This document shows, piece by piece, positions 37,801-49,052 of a DNA stretch of 64,000 nt. This DNA is from Daucus carota subsp. sativus. Taxonomy: Eukaryota > Streptophyta > Magnoliopsida > Apiales > Apiaceae. The stretch spans positions 34,148,610 through 34,212,609 of the forward strand of contig NC_030382.2 in assembly GCF_001625215.2 (NCBI RefSeq), written 5' to 3'. The notes under the pieces are model-generated. The model worked only from the letters and a program-made list of their open reading frames with translations, was not told where the DNA came from and did not search any database. Both the position numbers and the translations under genes were made by a program. The first letter of the stretch is position 1, and the number at the start of each line of letters is the position of its first letter.

Positions 37801-40114
37801 CAATTTAGGATACTATCGAGGTTGTGTAATGAAGAAAAAATATACTATAATTTAGTTCAGGACACTGTCCTTGTCTTCTCTTATTTTATTTTCCTTTTCT
37901 CTATAGTAACATTAGTGCAGGTGCATCTCATTAAGTCTCACTATTTTTTTTTACATCTTTCTTTTCTGATTCGTTTCTTAGATATTTTTCTAATTTGTAC
38001 CATAAGGAACACAATTCTTATGTTTTGTACTTTCCTGTTGTATTGTATCATGTATGTATGGTCAATTTTATTTTTCAATACTTAATGAAGCTCACTTGGC
38101 AAAATAATTAAAAGAAACTGTTTTTTACAAATGCACTTCTGAAATATCATTAAACAAGAGTACAGATGCATTATAACTGTAGTTTACCTTGACTTCCAAA
38201 GTGTAAAAAGTTTTCTAGTATATTTCTGATTTCTCACTGCTGGCTTAGATTTTCTTCAAGATATCAAATAAGCAACCACATACCTGTAGTTTACGTTTGA
38301 CTTCCCAAGTGTAAAAAGTTTTCTAGTATATATCTGATTTCTCACTGTTGGCTTAGACATTCTTCAAGTTATCAAATAAGCAACCACATAATAGGAGTTT
38401 ACTTTGACTTCCGAAGTGTAAAAAGTTATCTAGTATATTACTGATTTCTCACTGCTGGCTTAGATGTTCTTCAAGTTATTAAATAAGCAACCACATCAAT
38501 TTTGTACCCCCTTTGGTTCTGCTATATATTATCATGGCTCTACGATCAACTTCATGATTTAAAAGCTCGCTTGTTGGAACCAATTAAAAAAACTGTTTTC
38601 TATGAAAGCATTCATAACATCAATCAAGATGGAGGCATTTTAGACACTCAAGTACATCCCTGTTTTTCCTTTGCCTCTTTTGTATTATATCATGTTCCAT
38701 AGAGTGTTGTACTATTGAATTACTCATGGTTATAACATTCTCTGAAATGAATGAGCATTTATTTTTGTATGATTTGGTTGATAACTGTGTGAATGTTAGA
38801 ATCGGGATACTAAGGCAGGAGAACTTGGGGAAAAGCAAATGCACAAATGGATTGAACAATATAATCTAATATCCGTATCTTCAAAGTGCTCGGCTTTTAA
38901 AGCAAGACTAGACTGTTCAATCCATGTTTACTTGGACTTTTTTCTGTGTCATCCTTCATCAGATATGCTCCTTAGCTGCTACCATGTTTCTAATTAAAAA
39001 TTTGTCATTACTTTTAGGTAATTAATGTGGGGACCTCAATCGGGAAAGTGGGATTTTGCGGAAAAAGGAATCAAAAGTTGTGGTGTTTGACTCACATTGA
39101 AACACTGAGGTATATAGAAGAGATTTGATTCACTTGTCCATGTTATTTATACATGACAAGCTTGCTAAGTTCTGATTACATTCAAGAAGATGATTTATGC
39201 AGTAATTCCACAAAATAATCAGATTGATATAGGTATATTATAATTTGTCTCTAATTCCTTTAATAATCATCAATTTAATGCTTGAAAAAATAAGTTTACC
39301 CGAAGTTTACCCCCCAATGCTCTGAAGTTTAGAGATTTAAAAGGGGTAAACTAAGTGAAGTTATCTAAATTACTAGTAAAAGTGCCAATATGAGACTCGA
39401 ATGCATGTTAGAGTTTTCCTCGGTGTCCCCTGGTTATATGCTCATTTATGATGGCTGGTTAGATGCATTTCAAGGCCTATTTCTTACTTTTTCAACCTTT
39501 TTGGTCTTCAGTGTTTGGGACTGGACAGACTCAAGACTTGAAGCTAACTTTGAGGATGCTCGTTCTGTGGCCTCAAATAGCTGGACACCAGAACATGTAA
39601 GTGTGTATTATCAATTAAGAACATTTAGTCGCCTTAAAGTTGCACTTTCATCGATACACTTGGCACACTCCAGAATTTTTTGTCAATATGTTTGTGGATA
39701 GATTATTATGACATACGCCCTCTATTAACTGATGCTTGGTTGTCATAGGTTGATTATTTTGTAGATTGTCACTATTCCTATGAAGATGATAGCCTATGGG
39801 TTATTGGTGGCACAAATAATGGCACATTGGGGTATTTCCCTGTGAAATATAATGGAGGGAGGGAAATTTTGGCTCCTGAAGCTGTTCTTCATGGTGGTCA
39901 CACAGGCATTATCAGAAGCATATTACCCGTGTCTAGCATCAAAGGTCCAGCCTCCCAAAATCGAGGCATATTTGGCTGGACAGGTGGTGAAGATGGCCGC
40001 TTATGTTGCTGGTTATCTGATGAGGCTTGTGATACCAATCGATCATGGATATCAACCACATTAGTCATGAAGACAACAAAATCATTGAGAAAAAACAGAC
40101 GGCAACCTTATTAA
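34831..40114 (+). CDS. WDR89: WD40-repeat protein, WDR89-like, 8 exons
   Basis: Predicted WD40 beta-propeller protein homologous to WD repeat-containing protein 89; its precise role is not established. Exons: 34831-34955, 35130-35328, 35422-35517, 36616-36690, 37438-37548, 39018-39109, 39512-39596, 39749-40114, totalling 1149 nt (382 aa). Repeats are visible as CSSDGTVRAWDTR, AAGCKSQILFWDWR, SASVDGLMCIFD, TLSVWDWT and GWTGGEDGRLCCWLSD. The basic end RKNRRQPY resembles plant homologues. Exon 2 ends at 35328 and exon 3 starts at 35422, because the join FQE-ISCISAG keeps family spacing; reading past the donor gives an insertion and then a stop. A second in-frame ATG lies at 34846. Introns hold tandem repeats and no other gene. 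Neighbouring insertions, a retrotransposon upstream and a MULE downstream, leave the gene intact. Confidence 0.88.
38178..38497 (+). repeat. Tandem repeat in a WDR89 intron
   Basis: Three direct copies of about 107 bp, each containing GTGTAAAAAGTT, TGATTTCTCACTG, TTGGCTTAGA or CTGGCTTAGA, and AATAAGCAACCACAT. Confidence 0.85.
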
Positions 40115-40552
40115 CCAACGTCCAATGAGATGAGCTTTTCATGTTGTATTGTTCTGTTCTGCAATAGCAGCAGTGTTACTGTTCTTTGCAGGTTAATATG
40201 TAGTCCAAAGGGGAAGATGATCTTAGAGAAGTCATATATTTTTGTTATAATATAAATATATACTGAGGACTTGTTTGTGTATGGCAAGCCTTTTATTACC
40301 TTTTGTTCTTCCAATTTATTTATTTAAAAGCCACAAGTTTACCCAAGATTGCATGATTTAAGCTTTAATATGGGGGTTAAAAGTTCTGTAAAGCCTGTTG
40401 TACTAAAGTTTCTGCAGAAAATATATTGCAGTTCTCAATCTCATCGGCACCCTTTATGATTTGTAGACGTACAAGGGCAAAGTCCACAAAATGATGCCCT
40501 AGACTGACATTCAACACGTGTGTTAGTAAAAAGCATGTTTTAAATTATTTTT
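40115..40552. other. WDR89 3' UTR and spacer
   Basis: Follows the stop codon. No further gene; the MULE target duplication begins at 40553. Confidence 0.5.
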
Positions 40553-40561
40553 ATCAATAAA

Positions 40562-40771
40562 GGGTCCTGTTCCCTGACATATGGTTGTTAGGGAACGGTT
40601 ATTTGACACATGGTGCCACAGCCGTTGGATCGATGATCCAACGGCTGTGGCAAAAGAAAACATTTTTTTCTATCCGCGCTTAAAAACCGCGGACACTGTG
40701 TCTATCCGCGCTTTTTTGCGCGGACACATACCCTTTCCGCGGTAAAAAACCGCGGACATTCCAGAATGTTT
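40562..40771 (+). repeat. MULE left terminal inverted repeat
   Basis: Starts GGGTCCTGTTCCCTGACA. It holds a perfect hairpin with 17-bp arms (40617-40653, arm GCCACAGCCGTTGGATC) and smaller hairpins TCCGCG/CGCGGA, TCCGCGC/GCGCGGA and TCCGCGGT/ACCGCGGA. Confidence 0.95.
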
Positions 40772-40790
40772 GAAAACGCGGAAACAAACG

Positions 40791-41459
40791 TATATATCAC
40801 TGACGGTTACATATTCAAACACAAACACAAACTCTCACCCTCTCATCCTCTCTCAACTGCACACAACTGCTATAACAATCCAATCAAGCTTCAAGAACAC
40901 GATTATATTTAAGGTGCGTGTATATATATCTTCTCGTGTATATACATTGTTTTTTTCCGGATTCTATGTATGTATTGCAATCGATAAGTTTTATAGTTTT
41001 GATTGGATTGGATGTTGTGATTGTATGTATGTAATCAATTATGTGTAATTGATTGTTGGTTAGTATTGATTTGATAAATGGATTGTTATGGATGATGTGT
41101 AATTCATAGTATGCTAAGTGTTCGTGAAAATGCCTCAAAGGAAATTTTAGTTAGAATTGTTTGTTTTTAGTGCTAATTGTTGTTGGATATTGATAGTATG
41201 CTAAGTGTAGTTGATGGTATCTTCTACTACCAATCGTAAATTATTGTTGGTTTGTGGTTTATTGATTGTTGGATTGGAATTTGTTAAGTGTAATTCATAG
41301 TATTCTAAGTGTAATTGATGGTATTTGTTAAGTGTAATTGATGGTATGCTAAGTGTATTGATAGTATGTTAAGTTTATAGATTGTAAATTGTCAATTCAT
41401 GGTATGCTTCGGTTAGTATGCTAAGTTTATTGATTGTTGGATTGGTATTTGTGTTTCAG
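40791..41459 (+). promoter_or_regulatory. Promoter, 5' UTR and leader intron of the PMD-Ulp1 gene
   Basis: TATATATC at 40791 lies just inside the TIR, followed by an A/C-rich leader. A donor GTGCGT at 40914 and acceptor GTTTCAG ending at 41459 define a 546-nt 5' UTR intron. The intron repeats AGTATGCTAAGTGTA-like words. Confidence 0.6.
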
Positions 41460-41460
41460 G

Positions 41461-44400
41461 ATGGATGATATTTTGCCGGGTCCTGTTAGTGGAGCAGTTA
41501 TCGTGGATAACTCATACCATGTGAGTTCAGATGTTTGGAATGGAGTCGAGCGTGGTCCTTTGGAGTGTATGTCTAGTAACCGGTCCCTAAGGCATTGGGT
41601 TCTTTCAGACGCGCAGAGGGAGATTTTGCATATGGTTGGGTTTGGCGTGTTTGCCAACCCTAGGATTGTTCTTCAGAATGATACAAGGCTTGTTAGTGCA
41701 TTAGTGGAGAGGTGGCGGCCCGAGACCAATACCTTCTTCATGAGGCAGGGGGAGATGACAGTCACTCTAGAGGATGTTGGCTACATACTAGGATTACCTG
41801 TTGTGGGGCGGCCACTAGTCGGAGATGGTATTGACGGTAACCAGTCATATTTCGAGAGGGCATGGTTTGAGGAGTTGACTGAGCAGCAGGTGAAGGATGG
41901 CTTTACTAGAGGAGGGGTGAGGCTGACTTGGTTGTTTGAGACCTATGGGAGTGCTGATCCAGGTCCTGATCCGAGGCGTATAGCTGTTCACACACAGGCC
42001 TATATGTTCTTCGTGGTAGGCTCTATCCTTTTTCCTACTAGTAGTAGGAATGTTGTCCATCCACGCTATATCAGGCATCTTCGCACACTGAGCCATGTGC
42101 GTACATGGTCGTGGGGATCAGCAGTCCTTTCATATCTGTACAGGGGTCTGACTACAGCTGCACAGAAGGGGTCAAAGAAGATCTCCTGCTGCGTCTGGTT
42201 GTTGATGTTGTGGAGTTACGAGAGGTTTGATATCGGGAGACCGATCCCGGATCCTAGCAGGGATAGTTACCCGGCAGCTGAGTTCTGGGCCAGGCCTGAT
42301 GAGATTGAGTACATGGAGGAGCCGGTAGAGGAGGAGGTTGTTGAGGTCCAGGGTAAGGGGAAAAAGGGGAAGACGGGGAAGGAGACGGGGATGGGGAAGG
42401 GTAAAGGGAAGGAGGAGTTGAAGGGGAAGGGGAGTAAGGGTAAGACGGGGAAGGGTCAGGAGGAGGAGGAGGGAAAGGGGAAGGGTAAGGGGAAGGGGAA
42501 GGGGAAGGGAAAGGAGGATGAGACTGTGGAGGAGGAGGATACCGAAGAGGGTTGGATTGTGGGCGGCAAGAGGAAACGGGGGAGGCGGGATAGTTCGGCG
42601 GCTCCTCATCATAGCTTGCCACATTACAGAGGCGAGTTTGATGGAGTTGCTGGCGATATCGTTAGTTGGATGCCCTATGCTCATTTTCACGAGATAGAGG
42701 AGGATTCAGACGGGGATCATGACATTTCTGCTGAGGATTGGGAGGCACATTTTGCTGGCCTAGCTAGGGTACCATTGCTATGTTATGATATTGTGGAGTA
42801 CCAGCATCTCGAGCGAGTGTTGAGACAGTTTGGACTGCCACAGGGCATCCCACCACCCCCAGTTTCGATGACGGACTACAGGCAGCCTAAGCTGCCATGG
42901 AATCCCATTGATTGGCGTGCCATATGGTTTGCGGAGATTGGTGACTGGTCCCGTTTCGTGGAGCATCCTGAGGTTGTAGTGGCTCACCGTTCTCACGCAG
43001 TGGATGACACCGGATACATGCATTGGTACACGGAGATTTCTCGATTGCGAGTCGGGAAGCCAGAGCCAGTGCCGCAGCCTAAGTACTCTACTCGGGAGTT
43101 GTTTGACAACTTCCAGGCCTATCAGCTTGTAAGTTTATCTCCCATTTCATTTGTATTCAAGTTTATCTCCCATTTCATTTGTATTCAAGTTTGTCACTTT
43201 TTTGATTGCATTTCATAAAACTATATGCAGATCCAGAAGGGTCTGGAATGCCTGCAGAGGATGGACTCTAGCATACCGCCAGAGTATCATGACGAGTTCA
43301 GCAGGATTGCTCCTATATTTATTGAGCCATACTGCCGATTCATGCAGACGGTTAGAGGCCCGGCATATACGCCCCCGGCGTTGGAGCATGTCCATCTCTC
43401 TCCTTCTGCCAAGAGGCCGTTAGTTGCAGACAGCTTCTCACACGATGTCGTTGATATGACTCAGCCGTCTCAACATATCTCTGCAGACCTTACGGAGCCT
43501 TCTTCTTCGAGGCCCAAGAAGATGACTGTTCGTCGCCCCGCGGAACATAAATGGCTGATCAGCAAAAGGTTGACACAGGAGAAGATGGATACTATCCGGA
43601 GAGACTGGGGATGGGGGAGGGGTATGACAGTGGGTCTCGAGGGTGGTATAAGACATGATCTTATGTTCACGCTTGCCCCTATCTCAATGCAGAGTCTGGC
43701 CCCCGGTGGATGGTTAGATGATCGGATCATCTACACATACATGGTACAATTTCTGTTCATGTTGTCTCTGTATTTGTCTTTGTTCAATGTTGTACGTTCA
43801 TTTATATTTGTATTTGTATAGTTCTGTTTAATTATGTATATATGATAATTTGATGCAGTGGTTGTTACGTGATCGGGAGGAAGCAATTGCTGCAGAGGGC
43901 ATCCACCCCAGGGAGCCTACGTACTACTTCATGGATCCCTTCTTCATCCCGTTGGCCATGGAAGTGGACTACAAAAATATGACGGAGAGGGTGAAGCACT
44001 TCTATTTGAAGTGGGGAAGCTGTGGGGTTGGTCCAGCAATCAACCAGGTGGACTACATATTTGTTCCCGCAAATGTCAATGACAATCACTGGATTCTCAT
44101 GGTCTTTGCTGTGAAGAAGTGGGCTATCATGGTTCTCGATCCTTATAACGATAAGTCTGAATATCCAGACGAAGAAGAAGCAATGGTACTAAATCCTTCA
44201 CTCCTCTTCTACTAATATACATGATGGTTTTGTTCTGATGTTTGTTTTCATGTTTTTGTTGTTTGTAGGTCGGTGTACTTGGAGGGATGCTTCGTTTTCT
44301 TGCCAAGGGTCAAAAGTTCCCGCAAGAGGACCCTCTAGTTCATGTTTGGGATGAGATGCCGAAGCAGCAAAATCATTTTGATTGCGGGGTCTTCGTCTGC

Positions 44401-44568
44401 AAGTACATGGACTACACATTGCAAGGTTATGACCTCTCCACCTTGACGTGGGATACTTCGGATGTTGACCTATTCCGCTATAGGATTGCAAAAGAGCTTC
44501 AGAAAGGGAGAGCGAGGCGAATCCCTAGTCATCTTATGCGGCAAAGGCTAGAAGGAGCCAAGGAATAG
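41461..44568 (+). CDS. Plant mobile domain-Ulp1 (C48) protease fusion protein
   Basis: Four coding exons, 41461-43128, 43231-43743, 43859-44185 and 44269-44568, join in phase 0 to 2808 nt (935 aa). Residues about 45-270 match the plant mobile domain (aminotransferase-like, as in MAIN/MAIL1 and many transposons): FVVGSILFPTSSRNVVHP and WLFETYG. Residues about 298-356 are a Gly/Lys repeat linker, followed by an acidic patch. Residues about 730-925 are a Ulp1/C48 peptidase with the His in NDNHWIL (about 804), Asp in VLDPYND (821), Gln in KQQNHFDC (872) and Cys in FDCGVFVC (878), so the active site is complete. Such proteases cleave SUMO or SUMO-like conjugates; the substrate here is unknown. The ATG follows a leader intron. 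No lesion seen. Confidence 0.9.
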
Positions 44569-45542
44569 GACATTTTCGTAGTTTATGACATTTTCTTAGT
44601 CTCGTAGTTTATGACATTTTCGTAGTTTATGACATTTACGTTATATATATTCAAGTTGAACGATGTAGTTTACTTTATTTCAATCTCAATATATCTTGGT
44701 TGTTGATTATATCAGTCGTTTATCGACCGTGTCCACCCCCGACCCCTTTCATTCAATTTTTGTTTATGTGTTTCTCGTTTGAGTTTCCCCCGCCCCTTTA
44801 TTGCATATTGTTAGGAATGTCAATCTCTATCTTGTGATTAAATTTTAGAATTTTTGGAGTATGCTCATTTTTTGGATGTTTGAGAATTTTTGACGTTTTG
44901 GGGCATATTTGAAGGCTTCGAAAAATTTGGTCAAATTTTTCTTTGGGAGATTGTTGTTGGAATGCTGTTTATTCAGGTTTGTATGTAATTTGAACTGTTT
45001 GACACTGTTGAAAACAGGTGGGAATGTGCAGAAACAGACTGCACATTCCACCTGTCCCCACTGGAGTATCCGCGGTAAAAAACCGCGGATGGACTGGAGT
45101 GTCCGCGGTTATTTACCGCTATTCCAGTGGGAATATTTTTTTTTGTCCCTTCCTCTTACTGTCTTTCATGGTCATATACACTCTTCTAGGACCCCTTAAC
45201 CACATTATGACTTTTAAAAGTTCATACAATAAGTTTTCATTACCTATTGCCATTTGTTTGGAAAATGACCACTTTGAACAATTTTGTGAACTTTGCATGC
45301 ATATTGCCGCGAATAGACACGTTCAAAAATCATAAATAAATTACAATAGACTAGAAACACCATAATTGAAGTAATGACAAAACCTCGTACCATTTTGACA
45401 ATGTTAGCACTAACAAAGAAATTACTACATAATATTGTCATTTCAATGTCAATAATACATCGAACGGTGTCTATTTTGTTGCGATTACACAAAAATACAT
45501 ATAAAACCTGAAATCAACATTAATCAGGTACGGGGAAGCTAA
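44569..45542. other. Convergent intergenic region inside the MULE
   Basis: Between the stop codons of the two strands. It contains a TGACATTTTCGTAGTTTA repeat (44570-44640) and the hairpin cluster at 45014-45131. No gene seen. Confidence 0.6.
45014..45131. terminator. Foldback cluster between convergent MULE genes
   Basis: Hairpin 45014-45055 has arms of about 17 bp (ACAGGTGGGAATGTGCAG and CTGCACATTCCACCTGT, one mismatch or bulge). The second, 45057-45131, is a nested inverted repeat with outer arms CCCACTGGA/TCCAGTGGG and inner TCCGCGGT-ACCGCGGA hairpins identical to those of the TIRs. Terminator function is inferred from position only. Confidence 0.5.
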
Positions 45543-46367
45543 CTAACTAAACACTGCTAAAATGTTGGAGAAGCCTCCCGATAGTCGGTGTGTGGAATGC
45601 CCGGGCGTCGCATCGGCTCTAATGAAGCATGCCACCCAATACAGCACAACAACACAACCTTCACGGAGCACACCTTCGGTCACATTGGCATGCGTATTGT
45701 GATCATTCCATAGTGTGACATGAATGCTATTAGACCCATCGTAGAGACGAAATTTGCTCCATGGTTCTTTGCGCGTTATCCATTTTCCCGTATCATCACC
45801 ACGAAGGTTGGACACCCACCCCTTGACATATTCAATTCGCATTTGGTCACGCGTGCAACCCGGGCGAGGCCTCAACTTCATAATGTCGGCTATCCTATCA
45901 CACGTCACAATATCACCACCATCCCACAACGATACTTTGTTTGGCCCGTCGGGATAGTCCTTACCCAAGTTCAAAATAGGTAGAAAATATGGGGTCAAGT
46001 TATAAGCCACCCTTTCGAACATGTTATCGCTTGCACACCACTGACAAGCTTCGGTCCAATTTCTTGACCGGTAGGCCGCTTCCTCAGGCGGGTACAACTC
46101 GGTGTCTTCTTCCTCCAATTGGGGAGGTGGTTCGTGCATCTGTGCCAATTCGTCTAGCTCATGAATTGCTTCCTCCAAGAAGCTAAAACTAGGTGAATCA
46201 CACATTTCTTCCGAGTGGAATGGTGGTTCGTACATTTCTGCAAGTTCGTCGAGCTCACGAATCGCGTCCTCCAAGAAGCTAAAAGTAGGTGAATCACACA
46301 TTTCTTCCGAGTCCGAGATTGAGTTGCTGACGTGTGACACTGACTCATCATCCGAACCGTCGGCCAT
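45543..46367 (-). CDS. MULE accessory protein with apparent RPA-like OB-fold
   Basis: 274-aa intact frame. The ATG at 46367 lies five bases after an intron-type TTTGTAG, so a 5' UTR intron is likely. The N-terminal third is acidic and holds two copies of a segment of about 30 residues (SEEMCDSPTFSFLEDAIREL and SEEMCDSPSFSFLEEAIHEL). The C-terminal third reads SKFRLYDGSNSIHVTLWNDH, then a VVVLYWVACF strand and LSGGFSNIL. That order fits a replication protein A-type OB-fold (DGS..I.VTLW...VVVL...S.FS.I), suggesting single-strand DNA binding; I judge this by pattern only. It lies about 130 bp after the transposase stop on the same strand. I do not recognise the middle region. Confidence 0.72.
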   Translation of the reverse strand: MADGSDDESVSHVSNSISDSEEMCDSPTFSFLEDAIRELDELAEMYEPPFHSEEMCDSPSFSFLEEAIHELDELAQMHEPPPQLEEEDTELYPPEEAAYRSRNWTEACQWCASDNMFERVAYNLTPYFLPILNLGKDYPDGPNKVSLWDGGDIVTCDRIADIMKLRPRPGCTRDQMRIEYVKGWVSNLRGDDTGKWITRKEPWSKFRLYDGSNSIHVTLWNDHNTHANVTEGVLREGCVVVLYWVACFIRADATPGHSTHRLSGGFSNILAVFS

Positions 46368-46495
46368 TTCGCCTACAAATCCAACAAAGAACAAGTTAGT
46401 TACACCAACTCATACGAAGGACAAATAAACCACAAGTACAACATAAGAGAAATTTTTCTAAAATGTGAATTACAATTGGCCAGTTTGAGCTTTTC

Positions 46496-48881
46496 TTAAA
46501 TCATCTTCTTTTTTTTGGGACACGTCCTAACATCATGTCCCAACATATTGCAATATCGGCATTTTCTTTTTGTTTTTGTAAGTTCCTCAACGGGGCTTTT
46601 AAAGCGGTGCTCTTTTTTCCGTCCCTTTGTTTTCGACACCAAGGGGTCAAGGATACTCTCATGCAACTTCTCACCACCTTCTTGAGTTGTTTTTGGATTT
46701 AATTCACCTCCTTCATTTTCGACCCCGTCAACGGGCATGCTCTCAAGTATTTCTGTTTCCCGATTAATAACCCCAACGACATACTCATACCGCTCTTTCG
46801 ATGCCATGCAACTATGACTAAACGCCATGGTAAGTAATGTCATGTGGTTGAATCTTTCCGTGGGAGTCATTTCATGAGATGGTGATTGAAATTCGGACGT
46901 GTGATATGGCAACTTGCCATCAACTCTATTGGCGTCCCTTGTCCAACGCCGTTTGACAAAATGTTCCGGTAGTTCCGCCACACACCTCTTCGTCAAGACG
47001 GCAATAATGTGACGGCAATAATTTGACAAGATACGTGTTTCTTTGAGAAGCACGCATCAACGGTCTATAACATTTGTAGAACGTGTCTTGAACATCTTCC
47101 AAGGACCGATCTCTATCTTTCTCCACAAAGTACTTAGATGATTCAACCAATTGTTTCTGAAATCTTCGAAACATTTCTTTCGTATAAATGGAAGCTGCGT
47201 GGTGCTCCATAGCGGTTTTCATTTGCATGCAACGACTTCTATGAAACGTCACATAATCCTCGTCTTTCTCACGCATGAATTGCCTCTCCAAAGCTTTTTG
47301 TGCACCCTCTACAAAATCTTTCAAACCGGTGCAAGAACCAACATAGGCATCGAAATATGCATTCATTCCTTCACTTCTTGATGTGGTCTTTTGACCCGCA
47401 GAAAAAGTGTTTCTTGTGTAAGCCTCGACCCACTTATGCTTCAAAGCATATAACCCTTGAAGCCATGTATTGCCTTCCAAATTGTACTTCAAAACCAAAG
47501 CATTCCACCGATCTTCAAACACAACTTCAGTCAAAGAGTGATATATGCAATTGTTGAAATCAAATTTAAACCCTTCCTTCGAATAATATGTTGCAAGTTT
47601 CTCGGGGAATTTGTTGCTAATGTGCCATGAGCATAACAAATGTGATGTGTTCGGAAGTTGTGATTCAATAGCCGCGGCCATGGCTTGATCTTGATCGGTT
47701 ATGATAACCAAGGGTTCTTTGCCTTCCATTGCTTCTAGCCAAGTACTCAAAACTCACTCAAAAGTTGTCTTCAATTCATCCCGAACGAGTGCAAAACCAA
47801 AAAGTATTGATTGATAGTGATGGTTGACTCCGGTGAAAGGCACAAACGGCATAGCATACCTATTAGTTCGATATGTAGTGTCAAACGCAACCACATCACC
47901 GAAGTTTTTGTAGGCCATCAAAGAGCGGGGATCGACCCATACAAGACACTTCAATCTTTGTTCGTCATCGAGGAGAGTCTTGATGAAAAACTTACCGCCG
48001 CTCTCTTCTTGCAAACGGTACAACAAATCCAAACCGGCTTGAGCATCATTAACTCCCATGTTGTCCTTCCTAAAATCACGTACGACATTTCTTAAATTTT
48101 GGCTGTTAAAACCTACTTGTTCCGCTCCTCCGTGCATTTTACCAAATATATTCATTTGTTGTCTTGGTTGGACACCCGAAACATGTAAGCTCTTGATCAA
48201 ATTTTTTTGTGCCGCGCTAACACGTTTCTCCCGTCTTATCAAACTCATCTTAGAAGGGATAACAACTTGGTGATTGTGTTCTAATTCCAAACCGGTTATC
48301 TCCCAATGACTTGTTTTTTTCTTATTAACCAAGTACATTCTAACTTTGCAACCACTCCTAGGAAGCACATCTCTACGCCGTTTGCCCTTAACACTACCAA
48401 GACTACCAATCAAAATTTCATCGTCATCAACGGGGTTTTTCCCACGAGTTTCTCCCGCTAAATTACAAACATACAATCGACCATATATGGATTTATCTTT
48501 GGCACGCTTCTGTGTGTTTTGTATCTTAATTGCAAAACCATTCTTTAAAGCATACGCCCTAAACATATTCTCCCCGGCTTGTAAATTAGAAAATTGTTGA
48601 TTCAAGTGGGGAATAATAATAGGGTCATCTCCATCAACATTATCCTCACCATGATCATGCAAATTACCACTACTTTCATGCATACTACCTATATCATCAT
48701 ACATTTTATCACTTTCATCAAATTCTTCACTAACTAACTCCTCATCATCACTATCAACAACTTCAACATACTTAATATTGTCTCTATCATGACCACATTC
48801 AACCTTATCATCATGTACATCAACATTCTTGGTTTTTTTCAAACTTTTTCTACCTTCAAATCTTGCAAACATTTTATCCAT
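46496..48881 (-). pseudogene. MuDR/FAR1-type MULE transposase with two lesions
   Basis: Starts at the ATG at 48881. The acidic N-terminus is followed by a FAR1-type DNA-binding region (FRAYALKNGFAIKI, ending in LEHNHQV), then the MULE transposase core with the first catalytic Asp region VVAFDTTYRTNRYAMPF. The frame stops at TGA 47756-47754 and continues in the same frame (STWLEAMEGK, IITDQDQAM with the second Asp, LLCSWHI). A second break near 47040 shifts the frame: the SWIM finger keeps YCRHI but its CxC half is gone, so a small deletion is likely. The last part ends with a CCHC zinc knuckle (CRYCNMLGHDVRTC). Role: cut-and-paste transposition at the TIRs. As written it cannot give a full-length protein. 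Confidence 0.88.
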
Positions 48882-49052
48882 TATTGTACAAACAAAATCA
48901 ACAAAACACTACTACAAATTAAGCTTACCCAAGACAAAGATGGAAGATGGATCAGATTCTTGCCTAAAAGATCAACAAAATCACCACTGCACTTTCCAAA
49001 ACAAGATGAACACAAGTGAAGTTGATCACCTAGGTTATAAAGTGTGCGTGCA

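Noticed and set aside
42172-42690. Proline/leucine-rich minus-strand open frames of 172 and 122 aa
   Set aside because: They are antisense shadows of the Gly-Lys repeat in the PMD-Ulp1 gene.
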